This document shows, in pieces, positions 43,715 through 51,157 of a stretch of DNA of 64,000 nucleotides. Source of the DNA: Sandaracinaceae bacterium (lineage in GTDB: Bacteria; Myxococcota_A; Polyangia; Polyangiales; Houyiibacteriaceae); the NCBI GenBank assembly GCA_020633055.1, contig JACKEJ010000012.1, positions 320,661 through 384,660 of the forward strand, in the 5' to 3' direction. Each line of letters starts with the position of its first letter. Position 1 is the first letter of the stretch. The notes beneath the pieces are model-generated. The model had not been told where the DNA came from and did not search any database. It worked only from the letters and a program-made list of their open reading frames with translations. The position numbers and the translations under genes are program-made.

Positions 43715-45478
43715 TTAGCCCCCCAAGGCGTTGGGGATGCGCGCGCGGGCCGTCTCGCGCTGGATCACGAGGTGGTCCTTGTCGAAGGGCGCGAGGGGCG
43801 GCCCCTCGGCAGGCGCCTCGGCGTCGATGGCCACGGGCGCGCCGGCCAGCTCGGCCAACGCCGTGAGGTAGGCCCCGAGCGTATGAGGCCCGAACAGCGT
43901 CGACGCGCCCTCGTAGCGCTGGTGCGCGTACTCTTCCCGCGTGGTGATGTATCCGCCGTAGCCATTGGCGTGACCTCCCACGACCGCATCGACGGCCGCG
44001 GGAATGCACGCACGCAGCAGCGCGCGCGCGCGACGACCTGCCGTGGTCGTGGGCTCCCCAGGCAACAGACCGACGGCCAGGCCAGCGATGGACAAGAGCT
44101 GCAGCGGCAGGAAACGCGGCGCCCACGGGTCGTCTCCCAACGCGCCACCCGCGTGGGCCGCGCTCATGTAGGCCATGGAGTAGTCGAAGCGCCCGAGGGG
44201 GGCGACGGTGGTGTAGGGCACCAGGCCGAACGCCAGCCCGCGCACACCGTGGCCCACCTCGAACAGGGGCACCTGGGGGTCCTCGCTGGCGGAGCGCCGC
44301 CGCAGCGCCGCGATGGCCGAGAACACGGGCCGAAGACGGTGCAGCGGGCCGGGACCCTCGAGCGTACCCAGGCTCATGCTGAGTCCCAGGCGCGCGATGC
44401 GGGTCCGTACGTCGGCGGGCGAACGCAGGAGGTCTTGCCCCACGAACCTGGGCGCGACAGGCGCGTGTGCCATGTCGAGGTGGCGCGTGCGCCCGCCCAC
44501 AGCCCCGGTCAGCGGCGCCGTCCGCGCGGCGCGATCGAACGCTTGGTAGGCGTACTCGGCCTGCAGGGCGCCGTTCAGCTCGGCGCTGGCGTGGTCGTCG
44601 TCGTGCTCGCCGATCGCCTCCTGCCGCCCCTTGTCCCAGCGGCGGTTCGGCGACACGTCACCTGCCGCGCCTTGGGCGAAGATCGCGACGAACTCTGGAC
44701 GGTGGCCCTCCGCTGCGGCGCGGCGCTCCACGCGGATCGCGGCGATGCCCTTGTTGTCGGGATGCAGCTCGTCCAGGTGAGGGTGCAGGCTGGTGCCGTG
44801 CAACCCGAACCAGTTCACCAAGCCGAGGCCGCGCCCGGCGGCGTCGCTCACTCGCAGGGTCTTGCTCGTGCGCGCCGTGGCTAGCTCGGGGCGATCCGTG
44901 GGCACCGCGCGTGTGTCCGCGTTGTCGTTGAAGGCGCGCACCGAGCGGTTGAAGGCGACCGGGACGTGGTACGGGATGCGTGCCGTGGCGTAGCTGAGCG
45001 TCGCCGGCTCGGCCGCCGCGACCGCGTCCGTGATGGCGTCCACGATCCCCGCGACGACGGTGTCGAACACCGGGCGCGAGAAGCCACGGTTGGTCGTGTT
45101 GTACATCGGGAACTGTGACAGGCCGCTCGGTCCCGAGTGTGTGTGCGTGGCGCTCAGCGCGACGTTGTGCGGCCCCAGCCTTCGAAGCGACGCGTCGTCC
45201 TGGGCGCGTCGCGCGAGCTCCGAAAGGACGTGCAGCCGCACGGCGCAGGTCATGTAGCCCAGCTCGGCCACCACCAGCGCCACGCGCCCGCCACGCTCCA
45301 CGTCCTCCACGAACAGCGCCCGCGCGTGGAGAGGCATCGACACGCCGCGCACCTTGTGGTGCGGGTGCTCCCAGCCGAGCATCGCCATGCCGTGTTCGTA
45401 GACGGTGATCTCGCGCCGGCCGAACCCGGCCCGATAGCGCAGCGCCGCCTGCGCGCCGTTCGGGGTCGCGTGAGACAT
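43715..45478 (-). CDS. Neutral/alkaline ceramidase
   Basis: A 587 aa enzyme of the neutral ceramidase family, which splits ceramide into sphingosine and fatty acid. Zinc ligands are expected in SATHTHSGP (H112, H114) and the catalytic serine in GDVSPN (S276). The distal GYGGYITTREEYAHQRYEGA segment is also typical of the family. The start MSHATPNGAQAALRYRAGFG shows no signal peptide, unlike the secreted Pseudomonas enzyme, so it may act inside the cell. The usual C-terminal immunoglobulin-like domain appears shortened. It is divergent from a YceI-like lipoprotein gene (125 bp between starts). Confidence 0.9.
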   Translation of the reverse strand: MSHATPNGAQAALRYRAGFGRREITVYEHGMAMLGWEHPHHKVRGVSMPLHARALFVEDVERGGRVALVVAELGYMTCAVRLHVLSELARRAQDDASLRRLGPHNVALSATHTHSGPSGLSQFPMYNTTNRGFSRPVFDTVVAGIVDAITDAVAAAEPATLSYATARIPYHVPVAFNRSVRAFNDNADTRAVPTDRPELATARTSKTLRVSDAAGRGLGLVNWFGLHGTSLHPHLDELHPDNKGIAAIRVERRAAAEGHRPEFVAIFAQGAAGDVSPNRRWDKGRQEAIGEHDDDHASAELNGALQAEYAYQAFDRAARTAPLTGAVGGRTRHLDMAHAPVAPRFVGQDLLRSPADVRTRIARLGLSMSLGTLEGPGPLHRLRPVFSAIAALRRRSASEDPQVPLFEVGHGVRGLAFGLVPYTTVAPLGRFDYSMAYMSAAHAGGALGDDPWAPRFLPLQLLSIAGLAVGLLPGEPTTTAGRRARALLRACIPAAVDAVVGGHANGYGGYITTREEYAHQRYEGASTLFGPHTLGAYLTALAELAGAPVAIDAEAPAEGPPLAPFDKDHLVIQRETARARIPNALGG

Positions 45479-45603
45479 CGGGCTGGTCTAGCAGGAGGAC
45501 GGCGCTCGCGCCCGGCGGCGCAGTGTACGCTCGACGTAACAACCACCCCGTTCGGTGTTACGGGGAGGGTGCCGCCGCGACTCGCGGCATCGAAGGAGTT
45601 CTG

Positions 45604-46458
45604 ATGTCCCAAGGTTCCGTCCCCGTCCCCGTCCCCGTCCCCGTCCTCGTTCCCGTGCGGGCGCGTCGCGTCATCCACGCGTCCCTCGTGACCCTGCTCG
45701 CCGTCGCAGGCGTGGGTTGCGGCGACTCCACCCCTGCCGAGCCGGCCTCCGCCCCGCTCGAGCAGCCCGCCGCGCCCGCGGCCAGCAGCGCGTTCCAGGT
45801 GAACACCGACGGGAGCGCCGTGGACTTCATCATGGAGGCGCCGCTGGAGAACATCCACGGGCGCGCGCCCTCCTCCGTGCATGGCGAGCTGGATCTCGAC
45901 CTCGCGCAGCTCTCTGCCAGCACCGCGCTGGTTCGGATCGACCTGTTCCAGCTCGAGGTGCTCCAGCAGAAGCGCGAGACGGCAGACGAGGCGTTCGGCG
46001 AGGAGGTCCGGAACGAGACCCAGAACGAACACGTGCGCACATGGTTCGAGATCTCGCCGGACGCGCCGGAAGACGTCCGTGAGGCCAACCGCTGGGCCGA
46101 GTTCCGCGTCGAGCGCGTGGAGGGCCTCAGCGCCGACAGCGTGGCCGGCATGACCGGCGCCGAGCGCGTGGTGCAGGCCACGCTCCACGGGCAGCTGCGC
46201 ATCCACGGACACACCGTGGCGAAGAGCGCGCGCGTGGAGCTGACATTCACCTACGAGGGCGACCGCGCCACCGGTGTGCGCGTCCGCTCCCTCGAGCCCG
46301 TCTCGGTGGGGCTCGAAGAGTACGACGTGCGTCCACGCAGCGCGTTCGGGACACTCGCGCAGCGCACGCTCGCAGCGCTGGGTGAGAAGGTCGCTACCGC
46401 AGCGCCGGTGACGTTCGACTTCCGCGCGTCCCCGGCAGCAGCGACCGCGACACTCTGA
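45604..46458 (+). CDS. YceI-like lipid-binding lipoprotein
   Basis: A 284 aa predicted lipoprotein. ATG 45604 follows AAGGAG at the ideal spacing. The signal has an odd Val-Pro dipeptide run, then VIHASLVTLLAVAGVG and the Cys. The mature part, from NTDGSAVDFIMEAPLENIHG, shows the alternating strands of the YceI beta-barrel, which binds isoprenoids or other lipids in the periplasm. The segments HGELDLDLAQLSASTALVRI and ATLHGQLRIHGHT are typical. Its place opposite the ceramidase makes lipid handling plausible, but only by inference. The stop is followed by a 20-bp tandem repeat. Confidence 0.83.
   Translation: MSQGSVPVPVPVPVLVPVRARRVIHASLVTLLAVAGVGCGDSTPAEPASAPLEQPAAPAASSAFQVNTDGSAVDFIMEAPLENIHGRAPSSVHGELDLDLAQLSASTALVRIDLFQLEVLQQKRETADEAFGEEVRNETQNEHVRTWFEISPDAPEDVREANRWAEFRVERVEGLSADSVAGMTGAERVVQATLHGQLRIHGHTVAKSARVELTFTYEGDRATGVRVRSLEPVSVGLEEYDVRPRSAFGTLAQRTLAALGEKVATAAPVTFDFRASPAAATATL
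45619..45654 (+). repeat. Hexanucleotide repeat in the YceI signal peptide
   Basis: Four perfect GTCCCC units and two diverged ones (GTCCTC, GTTCCC) run from 45619 to 45654 in frame, encoding alternating Val-Pro. They sit in the N-region of the lipoprotein signal peptide. Copy-number change would lengthen the signal without a frameshift. Confidence 0.85.
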
Positions 46459-46460
46459 GC

Positions 46461-46513
46461 GTGAGCGCGCCGAGCTTCTCGTGAGCGCGCCGAGCTTCTC
46501 GTGAGCTCGCCGA
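46461..46513. repeat. 20-bp direct repeat just after the YceI stop
   Basis: Two identical 20-bp units (46461-46480 and 46481-46500, GTGAGCGCGCCGAGCTTCTC) and a partial third (to 46513) begin 2 nt after the stop. The rest of the 137-bp gap to the convergent FHA gene holds a 7-bp dyad near 46514-46536 and nothing else that I can name. Confidence 0.8.
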
Positions 46514-46595
46514 CGACGCGTGAGTGGTGCGTCGTGGACGTTGGATGCCCGGCGCCGGCGGGCCGTCGTGGCCAACCGCCGGGCGCCGCTTGGGC

Positions 46596-47423
46596 TCAGT
46601 GTCCGACCAGCGTGTCCAGCCGGTCCAGCGCGTCACTGGACAGGCCGCTCTCGCGCGCCCACTCGAGGTAGCGACGCGCGTGGGCGTGGCGACGGAGGTT
46701 CACCGTGGACTGCAGCAGCTCCACCAGGCTGTCGCTGATGGCCGCGTTGTGGTTCACGTGCAGGTCCAGCAGCCACGCGAACCAGTCGGTGGCCGGGTCC
46801 GACTGCGCCAGCGTCGCCGCGTAGGTGGCGACCGTGTCGATCTGGCGCGGCTCCAGGAGATCGCCTTGCTCGATGCGCAGCTCGATCTCCCGCGCGACAC
46901 GGCGGAACATACGCGCCGCCTCCTCGGTGCGTCCAGCCTCGAGCGCACGCTCCACCACCTCGCCCAGCAGCTGGTACGTCCAGCTGCGGCTGGGCTCGAC
47001 AGCGAAGCCGCTGAAGGTCTCGTCTTCCGCGATGGCCGGCGTGCCGCAGTGCGGGCACTCCTTGGCGGTGTCCGGGAAGGGTGTCTTGCACGCCCGGCAC
47101 ATGGTCATGAAGCCGGTGGTCTTCGCCTCCCGTGGCGCGCGGTCCACCATGTAGAACAGCAGCTCTTGCGTACCCAGACGCACGCGGTCGCCATCGTGGA
47201 GGAGCGCGGCGCCCTCGATCAGCTGGCCGTTGATCCGCGTCCCGTTGCGGCTGCCCAGGTCCATGATCTGTGCCGTGTCCCCACCGATGAGGATGCGCGC
47301 GTGCTGACGTGACACGAGCGGGTCTTCCAGCGTCACGTGGCACTCAGGGCTCCGCCCCATCAGCACTTCCGGCCCTACCAGGTCGAACTCTTGCAACAGG
47401 AATTTGAGTCTGAATCGGGCCAC
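46596..47423 (-). CDS. FHA-domain protein with zinc ribbon (copy 1)
   Basis: A 275 aa cytoplasmic protein. The FHA phosphothreonine-binding domain covers residues 1-95 with VLMGRSPECHV, LVSRQHARI and DLGSRNGTRING. A zinc ribbon follows with C109, C112, C123 and C126, and then a helical C-terminal half with TPR-like character. GTG 47423 is chosen because GGAGAA precedes it and the sequence then aligns with the start of the neighbouring paralogue. FHA domains read Ser/Thr-kinase signalling, which is abundant in myxobacteria. The kinase partner is not in the window. It lies 75 nt downstream of copy 2. Confidence 0.9.
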   Translation of the reverse strand: MARFRLKFLLQEFDLVGPEVLMGRSPECHVTLEDPLVSRQHARILIGGDTAQIMDLGSRNGTRINGQLIEGAALLHDGDRVRLGTQELLFYMVDRAPREAKTTGFMTMCRACKTPFPDTAKECPHCGTPAIAEDETFSGFAVEPSRSWTYQLLGEVVERALEAGRTEEAARMFRRVAREIELRIEQGDLLEPRQIDTVATYAATLAQSDPATDWFAWLLDLHVNHNAAISDSLVELLQSTVNLRRHAHARRYLEWARESGLSSDALDRLDTLVGH

Positions 47424-47498
47424 CGCGCGTTCTCCGTGCTGGAAAATATCACACTCAGCTGAACTCGCCCGTCCCAAGTGCGCTGGGGGACATTCTGG

Positions 47499-48392
47499 TC
47501 AGGCCGCCATGACCCGTTCGAGCCCCTCGAGCCGCTTGAGCCGGAAGCGCTCGGCCGGGGAGAACGCGTGGGATCGCTCCCGCATCGCCTCCATGTACGC
47601 CCGCAGGGCCTTTAGGTTCTTGTAGCGAATCTTACGAACCAGAGCATGCAGCTGCTCGATGTCCTCCGAGCTCAGCAGCACCGAGGCCGCGAGATGCGCC
47701 TCTAGGACCCAGTCCAGCCACTCGGTGGTCTCCAGCCCTTCGCACAGCTGGAGCGCGAAGCGGGTGGCGGTGGAGAGCGCGCCCACGTCCGTGTTCGCGT
47801 GTTCGCCCGACCCCTGGCGCAGCTTGGCGAGCAACGCGTCCATGTGGGGGCGCAGCATCTGCTGCGCGTCGGTGAACTTGTGGAGCTGCAGCGACTTCTG
47901 CGCGAGGTTCGTGATGAGCACGAACGCCGAAACGGAGCGCCCCTCGGTGGTGAGCGTGGCGTTCGGGTCGATCTGGAGCTCGACGGTGGCGTGCGACATG
48001 CTGAGCGCCGTCCCGCACTTGGGGCACATGCGCGCCTTGGCGTCTGCGAAGTGCCCGCACACCGAGCAACGCACCATGTCCGTGGTGGGCCGCGCAACGC
48101 CTGCGTTGGGCTTGAACTCCACGAAGGTCATCTGCTGACCGCCGATGGTGATGCGGTCCATGTGCGTCAGCGCGTGATCCCCGGTGATGAGGTTGCCGTT
48201 GACGGACACGCCGTTGCGGCTGCCCAGGTCGCGCACGAACACGCTGTCCGCGCTCACCATCAGGCAGGCGTGGCGGCGCGAGACGAGCGAATCGTCCAGC
48301 GCCAAGTGACAGTCGGCGCTGCGGCCGATCACGAACTCCCCGATGGGCATCTCGAGGTCCGTGGATTGGTAGCGGAGTCGATATCGGCGCAC
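47499..48392 (-). CDS. FHA-domain protein with zinc ribbon (copy 2)
   Basis: A 297 aa paralogue of the protein at 46596-47423. The FHA domain has FVIGRSADCHL, LVSRRHACL and DLGSRNGVSVNG, and the zinc-ribbon cysteines fall at exactly the same positions (109, 112, 123, 126). The C-terminal helical half differs more. GTG 48392 gives the aligned start; the frame is open to 48491 and a nearby upstream GTG is possible. The gene order and identical spacing show a tandem duplication. Both genes are leftward and may be co-transcribed. Confidence 0.9.
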   Translation of the reverse strand: MRRYRLRYQSTDLEMPIGEFVIGRSADCHLALDDSLVSRRHACLMVSADSVFVRDLGSRNGVSVNGNLITGDHALTHMDRITIGGQQMTFVEFKPNAGVARPTTDMVRCSVCGHFADAKARMCPKCGTALSMSHATVELQIDPNATLTTEGRSVSAFVLITNLAQKSLQLHKFTDAQQMLRPHMDALLAKLRQGSGEHANTDVGALSTATRFALQLCEGLETTEWLDWVLEAHLAASVLLSSEDIEQLHALVRKIRYKNLKALRAYMEAMRERSHAFSPAERFRLKRLEGLERVMAA

Positions 48393-48441
48393 GAGGCCGA
48401 ACGATACCACGCTCGGCCACCGCCGAAACGGGAAGCGACCT

Positions 48442-48475
48442 ACCAAACACAAAACGGGTCGCTTGCGCGACCCGT
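48442..48475 (-). terminator. Rho-independent terminator of the 48518 gene
   Basis: ACGGGTCGC (48454-48462) pairs perfectly over nine bases with GCGACCCGT (48467-48475) around TTGC. On the minus strand it is followed by TTTTGTGTTTGG, a good U-tract. It ends the transcript of the leftward membrane protein and separates it from the FHA pair. Confidence 0.85.
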
Positions 48476-48517
48476 TCAGCAGGGTGGTCACACCGAGGTG
48501 TGAGCGGTGAGGCGCGG

Positions 48518-49726
48518 TCAGCCCTCGTGAGCCACGATCTGCCCGAGGGCCTGCTCCAGCTGTCCCTGGACCTCGATCGTCTGGTTCACCAGCGCCCGCA
48601 GCTCGGCGAGGCTGCGCCGGTAGTCGTCGAACTCCGCACCCTGCGCGCCGAGCACGTCACGCGACGTGGTCGGGTTGGTGATGATGACGTAGTTCTCGGG
48701 CGTCGTGGTGAGCGGCTGGCCCGTGTAGATGGTCTTGTCCGTGGGCGGCGTGCGACGCGAGGGGCGCACTGGGACGGTGGTCATCGGGGTGGTCGGGGGC
48801 GTGGTCGGCCAGTCGAGGAAGTGCATGTTGCACACCAGCTGCCCACCGACGACACCCGGAACGCAGCCCGTGGTGGGGCGCGCCAGCGAGTCCGTGGCCA
48901 CACCGGAGAGCGCGGCGGCGGCCTCGTCCAACGAAGCGCGGTTGCGGGCGTTGAGCGTGTGGTTCGCCACCTGCTCGATGGTGGTGAACAGCTGCTCCAG
49001 CAGCATGTGGTACTGGATGATGGGCTGCGCGGCGGCCGAGAACTGGTTGAACTGCGTCTGCGCGAAGGTGGCCACGTTGTACGTGGGACGCTCGATGGCG
49101 CGCAGGCCCTGGATGGCCTCGTAGTCCACCGCCGCACCACCGGTGCGCTGCGGGTTGGACGCGTTGACGGCGCGGTCGACCAGCTGCTGAGCCTGCACCA
49201 CCGCGGACTGCGCCTCTTGTGCTGCTTCGAGGATGGTCCGCGCGTCACGGATGGCAGCCTCGCGCTGCTCGGAGCTGTTGCGCGCGCCAGCCACGGTGAC
49301 GCCGATGATCGCGCCCACGATGGCGAACACGACGCCAAAGGCGACCATCTTGCCGGCCTGCTTGCGCCCGACCTCGGCGTCCGCGACCGGCTCGCCATCG
49401 AGCACGATGCGTACCTGCTGAGGGCCCGCCGCGGCTTCGCCCGCCGCGAACGGGTCGGCCTTCTTCTTCTTGCGGCGCTCCTCCTCCTCGGCGGCAGCTG
49501 CCTGCTGGGCCTGGACCATCGGGGGCGCTTCGATCTTGGGCTTGGCTTGGCCGAGCACCGGACCGGGCAGACCGCCCACCGTGGACGGTGGCGGCACGAC
49601 GCCGCCGAGGTTCGGCGGCGGTGCGATGTCGCCGCCACCCGCGTTCACGGTGCTGGGGGCGATGGTCCGGCCCAGGCGGGCCTTCAAGTCCTTGACTTTA
49701 CGGGGCTTTTGAGGCTCGTCTGCCAT
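48518..49726 (-). CDS. Membrane protein with charged cytoplasmic N-terminus, function unknown
   Basis: A 402 aa protein starting MADEPQKPRKVKDLKARLGR, a basic amphipathic N-terminus. Pro/Gly- and Ala/Gln-rich low complexity follows, then a KKKK run. One transmembrane helix lies at about 125-148 (MVAFGVVFAIVGAIIGVTVAGA). The roughly 250-residue extracytoplasmic part is helical at first (EAAQEAQSAVVQAQQLVDRA), has two cysteines in GCVPGVVGGQLVCNM, and ends with another helix. A coiled-coil or scaffold role is possible but not shown. I do not recognise a named family. It ends at a strong terminator. Confidence 0.85.
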   Translation of the reverse strand: MADEPQKPRKVKDLKARLGRTIAPSTVNAGGGDIAPPPNLGGVVPPPSTVGGLPGPVLGQAKPKIEAPPMVQAQQAAAAEEEERRKKKKADPFAAGEAAAGPQQVRIVLDGEPVADAEVGRKQAGKMVAFGVVFAIVGAIIGVTVAGARNSSEQREAAIRDARTILEAAQEAQSAVVQAQQLVDRAVNASNPQRTGGAAVDYEAIQGLRAIERPTYNVATFAQTQFNQFSAAAQPIIQYHMLLEQLFTTIEQVANHTLNARNRASLDEAAAALSGVATDSLARPTTGCVPGVVGGQLVCNMHFLDWPTTPPTTPMTTVPVRPSRRTPPTDKTIYTGQPLTTTPENYVIITNPTTSRDVLGAQGAEFDDYRRSLAELRALVNQTIEVQGQLEQALGQIVAHEG

Positions 49727-49807
49727 AGCTGCTCTGGTGCAAAGGGAGGGCGCGAAAGTAGCTTCGACGCCCCTTCGCTGTCAAGCCTCGCCTGTCCCCG
49801 AGTGCCC

Positions 49808-50467
49808 TTATTCGTTCTGTGGCAGCGGCCGGAACCAACGCAGGATCAGCCAGGAATCCAGCAACCCGATGAGGACGGCCAGGACCGCCACTGCGAGGGC
49901 CCAGGCGTAGCTGGACGGAGGCTCGTCGGCGAGGAGCACCAGGGAGTCCGCCGACACGGGCTGATCCATGCGGGTCTCGAGGTAGTGCCGCACGCTGGTG
50001 AAGCGCCCGCCCAGCTGACCGAACGTCACCAAGCGCCCTGTGAACTCACGCCGGGTGGCCAGGCGCTCCTGGTCCGCGTCCTCGTACGCAACCTGCACAT
50101 ACACGTTGCGCTGCCCCGCGAGCGGGTAGAGCGTGTAGTGGTCGCTGCCCAGGACGCGCCTGTAGCGCACCGCGGTCGACAGCATGGGGCTGCCCTCCAC
50201 CTGCACGTAGGTGTTGGGCACCAGCTGTGCCGGGTCGAGTGCGGTGGCGCTCCCCAGCAGCGTGACCTCGTTCTGCCCGAAGAAATAGGCCAGATCCGCG
50301 CGCAGGCTGAGCGCCAGGGACACCGCCGCGGCGACGACCACTGCCATCATGCTGAGGGTGGCCATGCGAAGACCCCGAGGAGGCGCGGGGAGCGCCAACA
50401 GCTCGGGGTCGGTTTCGTCCAGACCAATCGCCCCGCCACCGAGGTCCGGTCCGGGGAAGTGAGTCAT
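49808..50467 (-). CDS. Hypothetical membrane protein with extracytoplasmic domain between two helices
   Basis: A 219 aa protein with an acidic N-terminus, a transmembrane helix at about 36-58 (LSMMAVVVAAAVSLALSL), a 120-residue extracytoplasmic beta-rich domain, and a second helix near the C-terminus (WALAVAVLAVLIGLLDSWLI). Segments such as YVQVEGSPMLSTAVRYRRV recall strand-rich small domains, but I name no family. ATG 50467 is chosen over the in-frame GTG at 50485, although neither has a clear ribosome binding site. It lies 81 bp upstream of the membrane-protein gene at 48518-49726 and could share a transcript. Confidence 0.8.
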   Translation of the reverse strand: MTHFPGPDLGGGAIGLDETDPELLALPAPPRGLRMATLSMMAVVVAAAVSLALSLRADLAYFFGQNEVTLLGSATALDPAQLVPNTYVQVEGSPMLSTAVRYRRVLGSDHYTLYPLAGQRNVYVQVAYEDADQERLATRREFTGRLVTFGQLGGRFTSVRHYLETRMDQPVSADSLVLLADEPPSSYAWALAVAVLAVLIGLLDSWLILRWFRPLPQNE

Positions 50468-50578
50468 GTCAGGGGCGTGCGTCACAGAAGCTATGACAGC
50501 GTAGCGCCGAAAAAGTTCGTTGGGAACCTCGACGGCGCGGCGGCATCCAGCGTGGCCACCCCCGACACGAGCGCCAGA

Positions 50579-50911
50579 TCAGCTGGCGCGCTTCTGCGCC
50601 GAGCGCAGGCGGTCCATCAGGCGCGGCGTGGGGAAGCGCTCGAGGCTGGTGACGAAGTTGCTGTCCTCGCCACGCCCCTCGGCGGCCGCCACGGCCTTGA
50701 TCAGACCCGCGCGCGAGCCGTGGTCCTTCTTGACCTGCTCCAGCAGGTCGTGGAGGTGGATGAGCTTGCGGTTGGACACGTGGTCCAGGCCCTTCTCGGC
50801 GTTGACGCGATCCACGAAGAGATCGTCCGTGGCGAGCTTCTTGAGGGCGTCGACGAGCTTCTGCTTGTCTCCGAAGCGCTCCTTGACGATGGCGAGCGGC
50901 GACTTGGTCAT
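50579..50911 (-). CDS. Small basic helical protein, unknown
   Basis: A 110 aa soluble protein beginning MTKSPLAIVKERFGDKQKLV. It is rich in Lys/Arg and Leu with predicted helices throughout, and has no cysteine, signal or membrane segment. The segment RVNAEKGLDHVSNRKLIHLH, followed by helix LLEQVKKDHGSRAGLIKAVA, gives a modular look. Nucleic-acid binding is conceivable from the charge but no known motif is present. It is leftward, divergent from dnaE, with 246 bp between the starts. The ATG at 50911 lacks a strong ribosome binding site. Confidence 0.78.
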   Translation of the reverse strand: MTKSPLAIVKERFGDKQKLVDALKKLATDDLFVDRVNAEKGLDHVSNRKLIHLHDLLEQVKKDHGSRAGLIKAVAAAEGRGEDSNFVTSLERFPTPRLMDRLRSAQKRAS

Positions 50912-51157
50912 GATGATTCCGGGTCTCTGTTGGCGCCGGGGGCGGACCAGGGCGAGCGCGTCGCGTGGTTCGTCTACGGCTGAGTGAAGTGGCTCGTCGA
51001 GGCGCGCGGGGACCAGTCAGCGAAGGGTCACGAGGCGCTCGCGGGGCGCGGCATGTAGCACGGGCGGGGCAGGGCATGCAAATGGGGCACGCCCAGGGGC
51101 GCCCACGGGGACGCGTCCGCATGGATCCTGCCGCGCCGAGCGCGTATGGTCGAGCCC

